Source of the DNA: a virus
Strand: one strand, 5' to 3'
Length of the DNA: 28,856 nt
Virus record (IMG/VR): IMGVR_UViG_3300030108_005072
Coordinates: 1-28,856 of that record
Shown here: one piece after another, positions 1-13,000 of the stretch
Numbering within the stretch: the first letter of the stretch is position 1
Layout of the letters: each line of letters opens with the position of its first letter
Translations under genes and position numbers: made by a program
Notes under the pieces: model-generated
Seen by the model: the letters and a program-made list of their open reading frames with translations, nothing else
The model's database searches: none
Told to the model about the DNA's origin: nothing

Positions 1-2
1 TG

Positions 3-1001
3 GACTCGATTCGTAAATATGCACCACAAGTTTATACGACTCAGAACAGAGCCTTGAGTGCAAATGATTATGAAATACTAATTCCGAATAAAATTTACCC
101 AGAAACTGAATCAATTTCTGTTTTTGGTGGCGAAGATTTAGTTCCTCCACAATTTGGTAAAGTTTTTATAAGTATTAAACCCAGAAATGGTGATTTTGTA
201 CCAAATATTACCAAACAAAATATCAAAAGAGACTTAAAAAGATATTCTGTTGCTGGAATTGTGCCAGAAATACTTGATTTGAAGTATTTGTTTATTGAAA
301 CGAGCAGTAAAGTTTACTATAACACCAATTTAGCACCAAGCGCATCATTCGTATCAACAAAAATACAGAGAGATTTAACTTCATATGCAGAATCATCTGA
401 ATTAAACAAGTATGGAGCAAGATTTAAGTATAGTCGTTTTCTAAAAGTCATCGATTCAAGTCATGAGTCGGTAACATCAAATATAACGACGGTTGAAATG
501 CGAAGAGATCTTCGATTAGCGACATCTGAGGTGGCTGAATATGCGATTGACTTTGGAAATCAATTTCACATCAAGTCAATGAATGGATTTAACATTCGTT
601 CGAGTGCTTTTCGTGTATTGAATATTAATACTGACGTTTATTTGTATGATGTGCCCGACTCAACTAGCGAAAAAGGACAGATTTCTTTATTCTCACTTGA
701 TGAAGGGTCATCAACACCAGTTATTCAAAGAAGAAACATAGGAGTAATCAACTATAAGACAGGACGCATCACTTTAGACCCCATAAATATAGTATCAGGT
801 AAAACAAAAGACAATGTTGACATCATGGAAATATCAGCCTCACCCGAATCAAATGATATTATTGGATTACAAGATCTTTACTTACAATTAGACAGGAGTG
901 ATGTTGAAATGGTGGTAGATCAAATTAGTTCTGGTCAAGATCCATCAGGATCAACATATACAGTAACAACAAGTTACAAAAACGGAAGCATCATAAGATA
1001 A
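3..1001 (+). CDS. gp6: Baseplate wedge protein gp6, C-terminal part (5' truncated by window edge)
   Basis: gp6 forms the ring of wedges in the T4 baseplate and belongs to the baseplate J-like family. The reading frame is open to the left edge from base 3, so the true start lies outside the window. The TTG at 54 is internal, because the residues before it already belong to the family. The recognisable signature is YTTQNRALSANDYE, the J/gp6-type 'QNRA..A.DYE' motif, followed by a mixed alpha/beta region. About 332 residues are present, against roughly 660 in T4 gp6 as I recall it, so about half is missing. The stop at 999-1001 is followed by three bases and then the start of the giant gp7-position gene, so the two are probably co-transcribed. 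Identification rests on the motif and on the 6-(7)-8 gene order. Confidence is good for the family and lower for exact domain limits. Confidence 0.85.
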   Translation, partial: DSIRKYAPQVYTTQNRALSANDYEILIPNKIYPETESISVFGGEDLVPPQFGKVFISIKPRNGDFVPNITKQNIKRDLKRYSVAGIVPEILDLKYLFIETSSKVYYNTNLAPSASFVSTKIQRDLTSYAESSELNKYGARFKYSRFLKVIDSSHESVTSNITTVEMRRDLRLATSEVAEYAIDFGNQFHIKSMNGFNIRSSAFRVLNINTDVYLYDVPDSTSEKGQISLFSLDEGSSTPVIQRRNIGVINYKTGRITLDPINIVSGKTKDNVDIMEISASPESNDIIGLQDLYLQLDRSDVEMVVDQISSGQDPSGSTYTVTTSYKNGSIIR

Positions 1002-1004
1002 CAG

Positions 1005-4000
1005 ATGTCTGAAAAAAGAGTTAAGTTAAATCAGATAGTTAAAAACCAACTACCCTCTTATGTCCAAGAGGATTTTCCTTTGGTCGGTAGTTTCTTGTCC
1101 CAATACTATCAAGGACAAGAATATCAAGGTGGGCCAGTTGATTTAATTCAGAACATTGACTCTTACATAAAGTTAAGTGAGTGTGGCAGTTTAGTAAAGT
1201 CTACAAATACCACTGCTTATGCCGGAGTTACAACTTCGACTATTTTTGTATCAAACACAACAGGATTTCCAGACAATTATGGACTCATAAAGATAAATGA
1301 TGAGGTTATCACATATGAAAGTAAGACTGATATAAGTTTTGTTAATTGTAAAAGAGGTTTTAGTGGAATTACATCATTTCGCAACCCTTCAGATCCGGAA
1401 AATCTTGTTTTCTCGACATCGACAGCTGAAAACCATGAAAATAATACAACAGTTGAAAATTTAAGCGTATTATTTCTTGATGAATTTCTTAAAAAAGCAA
1501 AAAATCAGTTTTTACACGGTTTTCAAAAAGATCTTAACGAAAAAGTAAATAAATCACAGTTTATAAGACAATCAAAAGACTTTTATTCAACAAGAGGTAC
1601 TGATGAATCATTTAATATCCTTTTTGGAGCTCTGTATGGAGAACAAGTTGATATAATTCGTCCAATAGATGAAGTTATAAAACCATCAAATGCAGATTAT
1701 CGAAAAACAAGAGATTTTATCGTTGAACCATATGTTGGTAATCCAGAAGATCTGAAAAATCGAACATTATATCAAAATGAGTTTGAAAATATATCAAAAG
1801 CGTATGCTCCGGTTGGATCAGTTGAAAAAGTAGCAGTTGGAATAAACACCAATACATTTTATAAGATCAGTTTAGATTCAGGTCAATCAACTCCTGATGG
1901 ATCAACAAATTTGATATATGGAGATTTCTCAATTCATCCAAAAACCACAATTATTGGTCAAGTTGGTATTGCACAAACATATATTGATGTAGATTCAACT
2001 CTAGGATTTCCAAATTCAGGGACTTTATCATTTTTATATGAAAATGGCACTTCAGGTGTTTGCACATACTCGGATAAAACAATTAATCAGTTTTTAGGAA
2101 TTAACACAACTGGAATTACAACATCCATTTCCGATAATACTGCTATTGATCAAAATACTTTTGTTTATGCTTCTGATGGAGAAAGTGATACTGGAATTCA
2201 AGTTAAAATTCGTGGAGTTTTAAACAACTTAATTATTGCACCAAATGTAAGTAATCAAAAAGTTGGATCAAAAATAAAAATTAAAAATTTAGGGCAAATT
2301 GGTCAAAATATAAAAGAAAACAATTGGTTATTTAATACAGCACAAAGTTATGTTGTAAAGTCACTTTCAATTATTGATGCAGTCAATAATACTTATAAAT
2401 TAGTTACTAAAGATGTAAATGTTCTTAGAATTGGTGATAAAGTTACAACTCATGAAACTTTAACTGAGGGAACACAATGGGGCGATAAATTTACATCATC
2501 TTTTGAACCAGCAACAAATAAATTATACGTTGTCACAGATGTTTTTGATAATAACACATGTTTAATAAAAGGTAGTGGAATAAATGATCCCACAAAAATT
2601 ACAAAAGTAAGTCGAAGGATTTCAAAAGTAGATTCTGACATTCATGATAACTTAAATAAATTTACAGCAAATATTCAAAATATCTACATTAAACCAGATG
2701 GTGGATTGGTGAAAGGTGTTCCATATTATGGCCCATCACATGAGCATCCCACTAAAGGCACGTTGATGGTTGGGGAGAAACATACATCAAACTTCCATGA
2801 AACAATAACACCGATTGAAGGACAAAATAAAGTTTATGTCACATCATCATCTCTTCCTTTTTCTGGTGTCACTAAATTAAATCCAAAAACTCAAAAATTC
2901 ACTTTTAGTGGTACTTATAATAGAAATGATGAAGAAATAAAAATATCTGATCAAGTTGATCATAATTATTATACAGGAGATGCTGTTTACTACACACCTC
3001 AAAAAGGTGAAGTAAGCACAATTGATTCTGAAGGTAAAACAATAAAACAAGAGTATATTATTAGTAGATTATTCGCTGAAGGTTTATATTATGTTAAGAG
3101 AGTTGATGCAAATACGGTTAAGTTAGCAAAAAGTCAGTCTGATATTTTTGGAGGTATATTTACAAAGGTTGATCCAGATGGTGGAGTCGATAATGTAACT
3201 ATTGCATCAAACGATATTGAAAAATACGAATTTAATGGAAAAACGATTGAACCTCAAAAATTAGTTAGAGAAGTTTCACTTCCAATAAATGATTCTCAAA
3301 AAGAAAAAACAACTCCCGGATATACAGGAATATTCGTTGATGGAGTTGAAGTATTAAATTATAAATCAAAACAATTTGTATATCATGGAATTTTAGAAAA
3401 TATAAATGTGGTAAAAGGTGGAGAAAATTATGACATTATAAACCCACCAGTCGTTGCAATCAATGATTCTATAGGAAGTGGAGCAACAGCTGTCGCTGCT
3501 GTGAGGGGGTCTTTACAAGATATTAAAATAATCGATTCGGGTTTTGATTATATTGAAGAACCAATAATAAAAATAAGTGGTGGTAATGGGATAGGGGCAA
3601 ATGCAGTTGCTAAGTTAAACAAAATTCCACACGAATTAATAATTAATGGTGATGGTGTTGGTCTTGGGACTATAAAATTAGATGCTGCTGGAATTAATAC
3701 ATCATCAATAGGATTTACTACCTATCATCGTTTTAGACAGGGTGAGAGAGTCGTATATGACCCTTTGGGGAGCATTCCGATTGTAGGGTTAGCAACACAG
3801 GCAACTTATTATGTTTCATCAGTATCAGAATATACCATACAATTACATAAAAATTATGATGAGGCAATATCTGGAGTTAATACAATATCATTTACATCTT
3901 ATGGAAGCGGAGTTCAATCATTCAAATCATTAAATGGTAAGTCAATTGTAAGTTCTGTTGTTGTCTTAGATGGTGGATCTGGATATGAAAATAAACAAAG

Positions 4001-7000
4001 ATCTTGCGAATCAACCGGAATCAGCACTGCTTTAGATATTGTTAACATACCAAATCATGATTTTAAAAATGGTGAGATTGTAAATTACTCAGTTGATGGA
4101 ACAGCGATTGATGGTTTATCGACAGATAAGCAGTATTATGTCTCAGTTGTAAACGAAGATCAGTTTAAGCTAGCAGCAGTTGGTGTAGGCACAACCGTTA
4201 GTTCTTTTTATATCAATACAAAACAGTTTAATGCATTTAGAAATACTGGTGTTGGTACTCATACATTTAATTACCCTCCAATATCAGTGGAGGTCATAGG
4301 TAGAGTTGGAATATCATCAGTATCTGGAAATACGTTTGAAGCATCTCTACAACCTATTTTTAGAGGGGAAATTACGTCACTTCAATTAACAAATACTGGC
4401 GTTGGATACGGTGCATCGGATATAGTTGATTTTAATCGAGTCCCAGAAATTAATTTGAATACTGGTAGGGATGCAGTTATAACACCGGTTGTATCTAATG
4501 GAAGAATTGTTGATGTGAGTGTTAGTTATGGTGGAACAGATTATAATTCACCACCAGATTTAGTGGTATTGGGAATAGGTTCGGATGCGAGACTCACACC
4601 AATAATGAATTCATCTGGAAATATTACTTCAGTTAATATTGAGAGTAGCGGAATTGGTTATGGAGCTACAACCACAACCGTGAGAGTTGATGCATCAGGA
4701 AAAAATGCAGGGTTTGAACCTAGTATTCAAAAATGGAGAATTAATAATTTTAGAAAAAATCTAGCAAATTTAAATGATGATGATGTTTTTATAAGTGAAC
4801 CAACAAATCGTTTGTTTGGACTTCAATGCTCATATGTATATGCAGCTAGAAATTTGAGAAGAATATCTTATGCATCCGACGCTGACGGGAAGGTACTATT
4901 TGGTAAAAAAGATTTAACTCTTGTAAATGGAGTGGAGAGTGATAGTGATCAGCACTCACCTATTTTGGGATGGGCATATGATGGAAATCCAATATATGGC
5001 CCATATGGTTACTCACGACGAGACGGTGGTGATATTGTTCAGATGAGATCTGGGTATGTTGATGAAACAATTAAAAAAACAAACAGACCTCCTGTTAGTT
5101 CCTTTCCACCTGAATTTTTTGTAGAAGATTTTACTTATCAAGTATCAAATGATGATTCAGTCCTTGATGAAAATAATGGAAGATTTTGTGTTACACCTGA
5201 GTATCCAAATGGAACATATGCATATTTCGCAACTCTTGATTCGACTGCTGCTTCAGACGGTATATTCAAAAACTTTAAGAAACCAAAGTTTCCTTATTTA
5301 ATTGGTGATAAGTACAACTCAAAACCAAACAAATTTAATTTTAGTCGAGTTTCAAATCAAGAAGATTTTGATGTCAATAACATAAATGCAACAAGAAACA
5401 CATATGCGTTAGCAGTTAACAAAGATTTTAGTGGTTATGATTATTTTACAGAGTCTTATAAATTTATAAATCAAGATTCAAATATAGATTTTGTTACTAA
5501 GGGGGGAGTAAACTCAGTTGGTATAACTTCTGGTGGAATTAACTATAAAGTAAATGATAAATTAGTATTTGATCCAAACGTAGATAATGCTTTTGAGGCA
5601 AGAGCTAGAATATCAAGATTAAAAGGTTCAATATCTGAAATTAGTATATCTAAAGAAACCATATCAGGAGTTAAATTTTTAAGAACATTTGGGAATGGAT
5701 TTGTTGGCATCGCGTCTACATCTTTAAATTTACAAAATTCTGTAATCGTAAATGTTGGTGGATTATCATCAACAGCAACTGATCTGATAGGGCCACAAGA
5801 AATAGGAATAACATCGACAAAACTTATTCTAACTCAGGGCATTGGAACTGCAACTGCAACTGGCATCGTAACTTTTCTTCCAGTTAGTGGTGATTTAAGT
5901 AGAATAAGAACCAATGATAGATTTAAAGTTGGAGTTTCATCAGAGATAGTTAAAGTTTTAGAAGTTGATGATTTATCAAGTAGAATTAGAGTTTTAAGAC
6001 CAGTTGAATTCGTAGGAATTTCACACACACAATCAACAATACTTGAAGAAATTCCAAGATTATTTACATTTAATTCTTTCCTTGCAAGAACTCCCCAAAA
6101 CAAAAGGGATTTGGAAAATGAGGGTCTTTTTCCAACAAGAGAGGAAATAGAAATATATTTCAATCCTAGAGATTCAATTGGAACTTCCCATGCTGATCCA
6201 GATAATGAAACTGGAATTGGAAATACAATTACATTCAATAATCCCGGAGCAGGAAATACTACCATAATAATTCCAAGAGGTTCAATATTTTTACCAAATC
6301 ATAGTCTTCAAACTGGCGATATAGTTAACTATGAATTAAATGGTGTTAATGGATCAGAAACCGCACCTAAAGTAAAATTCTTTAGTGCAACTCCAACAGT
6401 TGATACTACCGTTGGTATTGGTACTTCATTATTTGTGATTAGAAAGACAGATAATTTAATTGGATTATCAACTGTGAAAGTTGGAATCGGATCTACTGGT
6501 GTAAGATTTGGATTGGGTTTAACTGGCACTCAACCTATTTTTGAAGAAATACAATTTTTAGATGTTGGGATTGGATCGATTCATAGTCTCAGATTAAAAA
6601 ATTCAGACACTATTTCAGGAAATATTACAAGAAATGTTGTTAACGTAGTTGGAACAGGTACTCATGGTTTAAAAACAAATGATATTGTTTACATGGATAT
6701 CAACCCCGGTATCAACACAACAATCACTGTCAAGTATAATAAAGTTCGTCGTAAAGCAATATTCAATCCTCTAGATTATGTGGCTGCAGGAATCAAAACA
6801 AGCACTTCTAATGATGGAGTAAGAGATTCAATAAACATCAATGATCACAAATTGTTAACAGGCGATAAAATAATTCATACTTCAGATAGTCCAATAGGTC
6901 TTGAAAATAATAAAGAATATTACGTTTATGTTGTTGATTCAAATACATTAAAATTTGTAGAGGAGAGATACATATTAAATCAAGATTTTCCAGATTTCGT

Positions 7001-10000
7001 TGGTCTAACATCTACTGGAGATGGCACAATAGCATCTATCAATCCACAATTTGCATTCGTTAAAGACTCAAATGCCATTTTTGATTTAAGTGATTCATCT
7101 TTATCATATACGATTAGTGCAACATCATACCCCGCATTTCATTTTGATTTCTTTAAAGACATTAAATATAATGAAAAATATGAAACAAGTGGTGCTACCG
7201 CATCATTTGATGTATCAAGAACTGGTACAATAGGAGTGACAGGTGATGCGAAAGTAACACTTAAAGTAAATCAAAATACTCCCTCCAATCTCTATTATAA
7301 ATTATCACCTGTAAATGTTGCTGATAATTTAACAGAAAATAAAGATATAGTAATTGATGATGAAGTGTTTAATCATAATAATATTGCAACTTATGAGAGT
7401 GGTTATAATGGTGAGGTTAATATTGTATCTACTGGATCTACAACATTCCAATATGAAATAGAAAGTGAACCGGAGTTTAATTCTTACTCTGCATCAACAT
7501 CAACACTTAATTACGCAACGATATCCACGAGTGCGTATGGATCAATTGATCAAATAACAATCACTGAGCCTGGTGGTGGTTATCAAGTTGTCCCCGGAAT
7601 TACGACAATCACATCTGATGTTGGAAGTGGTGCAGTGATTGAAGTATTTTCATCATCAATCGGTAAACCAACAAAAGTAAGTATTGAAAATATTGGATTC
7701 GATTATCCTAGTGATAATACTTTAAGACCTGAAGCTTTATTCCCACAAGTTTTAAGAATTACTCCTTTAAGTGGATTTAAATCAATAGGTATAACATCAT
7801 TCGGAAAAGGATACAATCAAAATCCAAGTTTAGTTGTTTTAGATGGTGTAACTAAAAAACCAATAACAGATGCTGATTTAAAATATAATCCTGAAGAGGA
7901 AATTGTTGAAATTTTAGAAAATACAGAATCCTTAAATGATTCAACACCAACATTGATTCCGATTGGAAATCCAAATGGTATAAGAGCAAAAAATGTCACT
8001 TATGATAATTCTACTCAAGAAGTGACAGTGACAATGAAGAACACTTTCAGTGGCACATTAAATGCCATAGGTGAATATATTGATCCGTTCCCATTTAGCG
8101 TCGGTGATAAAGTTCTCGTTGAAAATGTAAGTGTTGGTGTGGGATCTACAGCATCTGGATACAATTCATCTGATTATGACTATGCTTTATTCACACTTAC
8201 GAAAGTTCATCCTAATTATGGTGGTGTTGGAATTGTTACCTATAGTATGGCAGAATTTTTGCAACAAAACACAGAGTTTCCCGGTATATTTAACGCAGTA
8301 AAATCTAATGCTACTTTAGTTCCTGAAAAATATTTTCCACAATTTGATGTAAAATTACAACCAACTGATTTTAGAATTAATGATGATATTCAATCGGTAG
8401 ATAGTTCTGGAACTGTTGTAAAGGGTGCAGTTTCCGCATGGAACAATTCAAGTAAGTATCTTACTGTTGAAAGTAATAGAGAGTTTGAAATAGGGCAGAT
8501 AATTGAGCAAACAAAATTTAGAGGGGAAAGGGGTAGTAATAATGAATATACAGCTCCAACTGGTGCGAAGGGTATCATCAAAGAAAAAATAAAATTTGAA
8601 ACAAAATACGATTTAGATTATTTTTCTATTGTTGACAATGGATGGCAAACTAGAACAGGATTCTTAAATGATGAGATTCAACGTGTTCATGATAATGATT
8701 ACTATCATGCTTTCTCATATTCTGTAAAATCAAAAATCCAATATGATGAATGGAAAGATATTGTTGGAACATTAAATCATACAGCAGGATTTAAAAAATT
8801 TGGCAATCTTCAAGTTGAATCTAAACTACCAAATGAAAGGTTTGATGATTTAATAGTTCGTCCAGAGAGTGTTGTTACAAAATTAGTTGATTTAATAAGT
8901 GTAGAGAGTCTACAGTCTTTTCATGATTTTGATTTAGTATCAGAAAATTATGTAGAAGGTTTTGAAAAACCTTTCTCTGACGAGTTTAACTTTAAATCAA
9001 GAATACTTACTGACTTCTCTGAATCGGTATCGAATAGAGTTGTCACGATTGATGACTTCAGTAATCTATTCAATAATAATCCAAGATCAACACCTTATGC
9101 AGATGTTTATCGAAATAGATTATCTGACGGTAGGACACAATTCTTTGTGGCTTATATTCAAGATAGGTTATTTACTGGTGAAAGACAGATCATGATTGTC
9201 AACACTTTACATGATACTGGTAAAGGTGTATCAATGATGAATCAATATGGATCAGTTGAAACCACTTTAGATTTGGGAACATTTGATTATGTAATAGATG
9301 GTATTGAATCAGTTCTTCGCTTTTATCCACATAAATCTAGAATCAATGATTATAACGTGGTGTTATGGTCATATCAAATTGACACAAATCAATTAGGTGT
9401 CTCTACAACCAATGTTGCTACGGCAACCACATCTATTCCAGCAGAACCATATGATCCAACAACATCTGAAGGATTAAATGGATCCCTTGTGAGCATTCAA
9501 TCTACATGTGTGTCAGTCGCTGGTGGTGCTGCAGGAACAGTATTCACACTCGCTGGTATTGGAACCACAGTTTCTGGACATAGATCTGCAAAACTATTTG
9601 TAAGTGTTGAGGCAAGTGATGGTAGTGTTGAATACGATCAAGTAAGTGTAATTCATGATGGTACAAATGTAGGGTTCCAAGAATATGGTCAATTAACTGT
9701 TCACTCAAGTGACGCATATTCATCAACTGGTAACATTGGTACTTTCTTCCCATTAATGGTTGGAAATGATCTTGTTGTAAGATATACACCAGACGCAGGA
9801 TTAACAACTGCCTTTGTAAATGCAACTGCAATTGGTATTGCGACTGAGGGATATATTGGTATCGGTTCATATGATATGGCTTATGCGGAGATGTCTGCAC
9901 AAAGCACAGGTATCTCGTCATCTGCAACACCAGTTCCTGTTGGTATCGCAAGTTATAGTGATGCTTATGATGCTGCGTATTGTATTGTTCAGATTGCTGA

Positions 10001-13000
10001 TAAGTTGAATGGAAGTTATGAATTAGCAGAAGTAATAATAATTGATGATTATACTGATGATGATAATGTATATCTTACAGAATTTGGTAATGTTAAAGTT
10101 GGAACAGCATTTGCTGGTCTTGGAACAATTAGTGGAAGAAGGACAACAAACAATATTACTGAAATAACATTTGTACCGAATGCGGGTATTGGAGTTTCAA
10201 TTACAACATTCTTGAATTCATTAAGAGTTGAAGAAAACACTGAGTTACTACCATCCGGTGCCACAAGAGAGGTTGGTGGTGAGGCTGTTAAAGACTTACA
10301 AAATGCTTCAATGGAAAGTGGATTTGCAAACTATGAGGGAACTGAATCAGCAATCAAGACTAAGTTTGCTCTAGAGCATAATGAAGATCCGATATTTAAA
10401 AAACCATATGATGGATCAGGATCTGAAGTTGTTAATGTCACTGCCAATACGATTACATTACCAAATCACTTCTTTGTAACCGGTGAAGAAGTTTCATATG
10501 CACACACAGATAGAAGAACTGGCATTTCATCTGCAATTGGCATAGCTTCAACATCATTCCCTGCTCTTGGTATAACAACCACTTTATTACCATCATCACT
10601 CTTCATTATTAAGAAAGGAGAGAATAAAGTTCAATTAGCAAGAACTGCTCAAGATGCTTTGAAAGAAGTTGCAGTCCCTCTTGATCTAACTCATGTTGGT
10701 ATTGGAACATCTCACACATTCACATCTAAGAATGCAAATACAAGAGTATTAGTTGCAATTGATAATTACCTTCAGTCACCAATCGCAGGAACATCAGTTA
10801 CAACAACTCTTGATAGATCAATCGACAAATCTCAAGATGTCATACATTTCTCAGGTATCACTTCATTCTTTGGTGCTGATAATGTTCGTGTAAGTAGTGG
10901 TAATACAAGCGAGGTGATGAAAATATTATCTGTTGGTATTGGAACAACAAATGGTATTAAAGTAAGAAGACAAAGATTAGGTACATCAATTGCAGGATTC
11001 CCAACTGGAGCATTAGTTGAGAAAATACGTGGTAATTATAATATTGTTGAAAATGAAATTACATTTGCAGAGGCACCTCCCGGAAAGAATCCAATAGGTT
11101 CAATTACAAATCCTCCTGATGAAAGAGACTTTGTTGGTATCACAACATCATCAAGTTTCCAAGGAAGAGTGTTTACTCGATCTGGTATTGTTAACGGAAC
11201 CACAGAAACCTACTCTACAAATCATTTGTATGATGATTTAACATCAGACTTTAATGGTAAAAATAGACAGTATGCACTTACTGTAGATAAAGCTCAGAAA
11301 ACTGGTATTGCTACAAATAATGCATTGATATTAATTAATGGTATATTACAAGCACCCGGATCAAATGGTGATTTCACATTAGAGACAGTTGGTTCTGGAA
11401 CAACAATCACATGGACTGGTGCTGCAAGTTCTGTAGCGAGGGATGTAAACACTGCAGGAATACCTGTTGGTGGAGTAATTATATCTGTTGCATCCACAAG
11501 TGGATTTGGATATCAACCATTAGTCTCTGCTGGTGGAACTGCTGTGGTATCATTAGCAGGAACAATCAATAGTGTAAGTATTGGTAATACGGGTTCTGGT
11601 TATAGATCAGGTATTCAAACTGTATCTGTAGGTTTACAAACTGAGGGATTTGATCAATCTGGTATTACAACTATTGGTCTTGCTAATGTCACTGATGGTC
11701 ATGTAACTAGCGTAAGTATTACTAATCCACAATTCTTCTATAAACCAAGGGACATTTATAATGTAGGTTACTCTTCAATTACTGGTATAACAACTATAAC
11801 CACTGCATTTGCACATAATCTATCCGTTGGTAATGAAGTAGTTGTATCTGGTATTGCATTTACTTGTGATTACGCTCCAGCTGTCGGAGTTCAAAGTGCA
11901 AACTATGATAATACAACTGGAATTATGACAGTCACTACATTAGCTGCTCATGGATTATCTACAACTGGTAAAAGTAGTGATGTTATATTAACTGGATTAG
12001 CATTTACATGTGGACTTGGTGCAACAGTCAATCACATATATCCAAGAAACAGAGATAGATTCTTTGATACTGCAATATCAGTTGCATCAACAACATCAAC
12101 CACCATTACATTAGACGTATCTAAATCTCCGATTGGTCAACAATATACTCACAGATTCATAGGTGCTGCAAGTAGTGCTGTAATACAAGGCGGTGATTAC
12201 TCTCACACATTCCGATATGCTCTTGAAAATGCGGTGACTACTGGTGTTGGAACTCAATTTACACCAACGAATGCAACATATAATGCATCAACTGGTGTGT
12301 TTGTTATATCAATACCTAATCACGGTTTATCTACAAATGATACAGTTGGTATTGGTACAAGTTCAATTGTATTCTCTTGTGAGATGGATAATTATGGAAG
12401 TGATCATCCATATCCAAGACCAACTGATCCGATAGCTGGCATTCAAACTGCAATTACTGCCGTCACTACAAACACCATTACACTGAATGTAGGCAAGTCT
12501 GAATTGAACTTCTATGACGTGTCTGATGCTTCCTACGCTGCTGATACAGGTGTATTAGTGTTAACCATAGGTGCTCACACATTATTACCCGGAAGAAGTA
12601 TAAAACTGAAAAAAGAGTCTCTAAGATTTACATGCTCTAAGAATAACTATGCTACACAACACAAGTATCCAAGAGAAGGAGATCCATATTTTGATGGAAC
12701 ACCAGTCGTAGGAGTTGCAAGTGCAACTCAATTTACAATTAATGTTGGAGTATCAACTGTTCCAACACAATATGTTTCTGGTGGATTTATTCAACCAGCG
12801 ATTATTGCACCAAGAGCAAATAATAATTCAGCAAGTGGTCAAGATGTAGCATTTGATGGTGCATCAGTAATTAGAGTTCTAAGTGCTACAGAGTTTGAAA
12901 TTAATAGTGGTATATCAACAAGAGCTCACCTTTATGCAAGAGGTGGTAGAGTTGACCAGTTAACTAAGATAGTCATCGATGACCCTCTATCATATAGTGA

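Noticed and set aside
782-789. CATAAATA inside gp6 as a late promoter
   Set aside because: It lies over 200 bases inside a coding region, not at a gene junction, so it is probably a chance match.
54-1001. TTG at 54 as the start of the first gene
   Set aside because: The frame is open to the left edge and the residues before the TTG already match the gp6/J motif, so this is a truncated gene, not a new start.
5834-6265. 143-codon open frame on the - strand inside the giant gene
   Set aside because: It is the complement of a Gly/Thr/Asn-rich coding region, with no ribosome site or family resemblance.
9544-9951. 135-codon - strand frame rich in Gln, Leu and Tyr
   Set aside because: Its composition is the mirror of the sense-strand repeat domain, and it has no believable protein features.
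11898-12770. CRISPR-like or DNA-level direct repeats
   Set aside because: Repeats are conserved at the protein level with diverged DNA and irregular spacing, and there are no identical repeat units with spacers.
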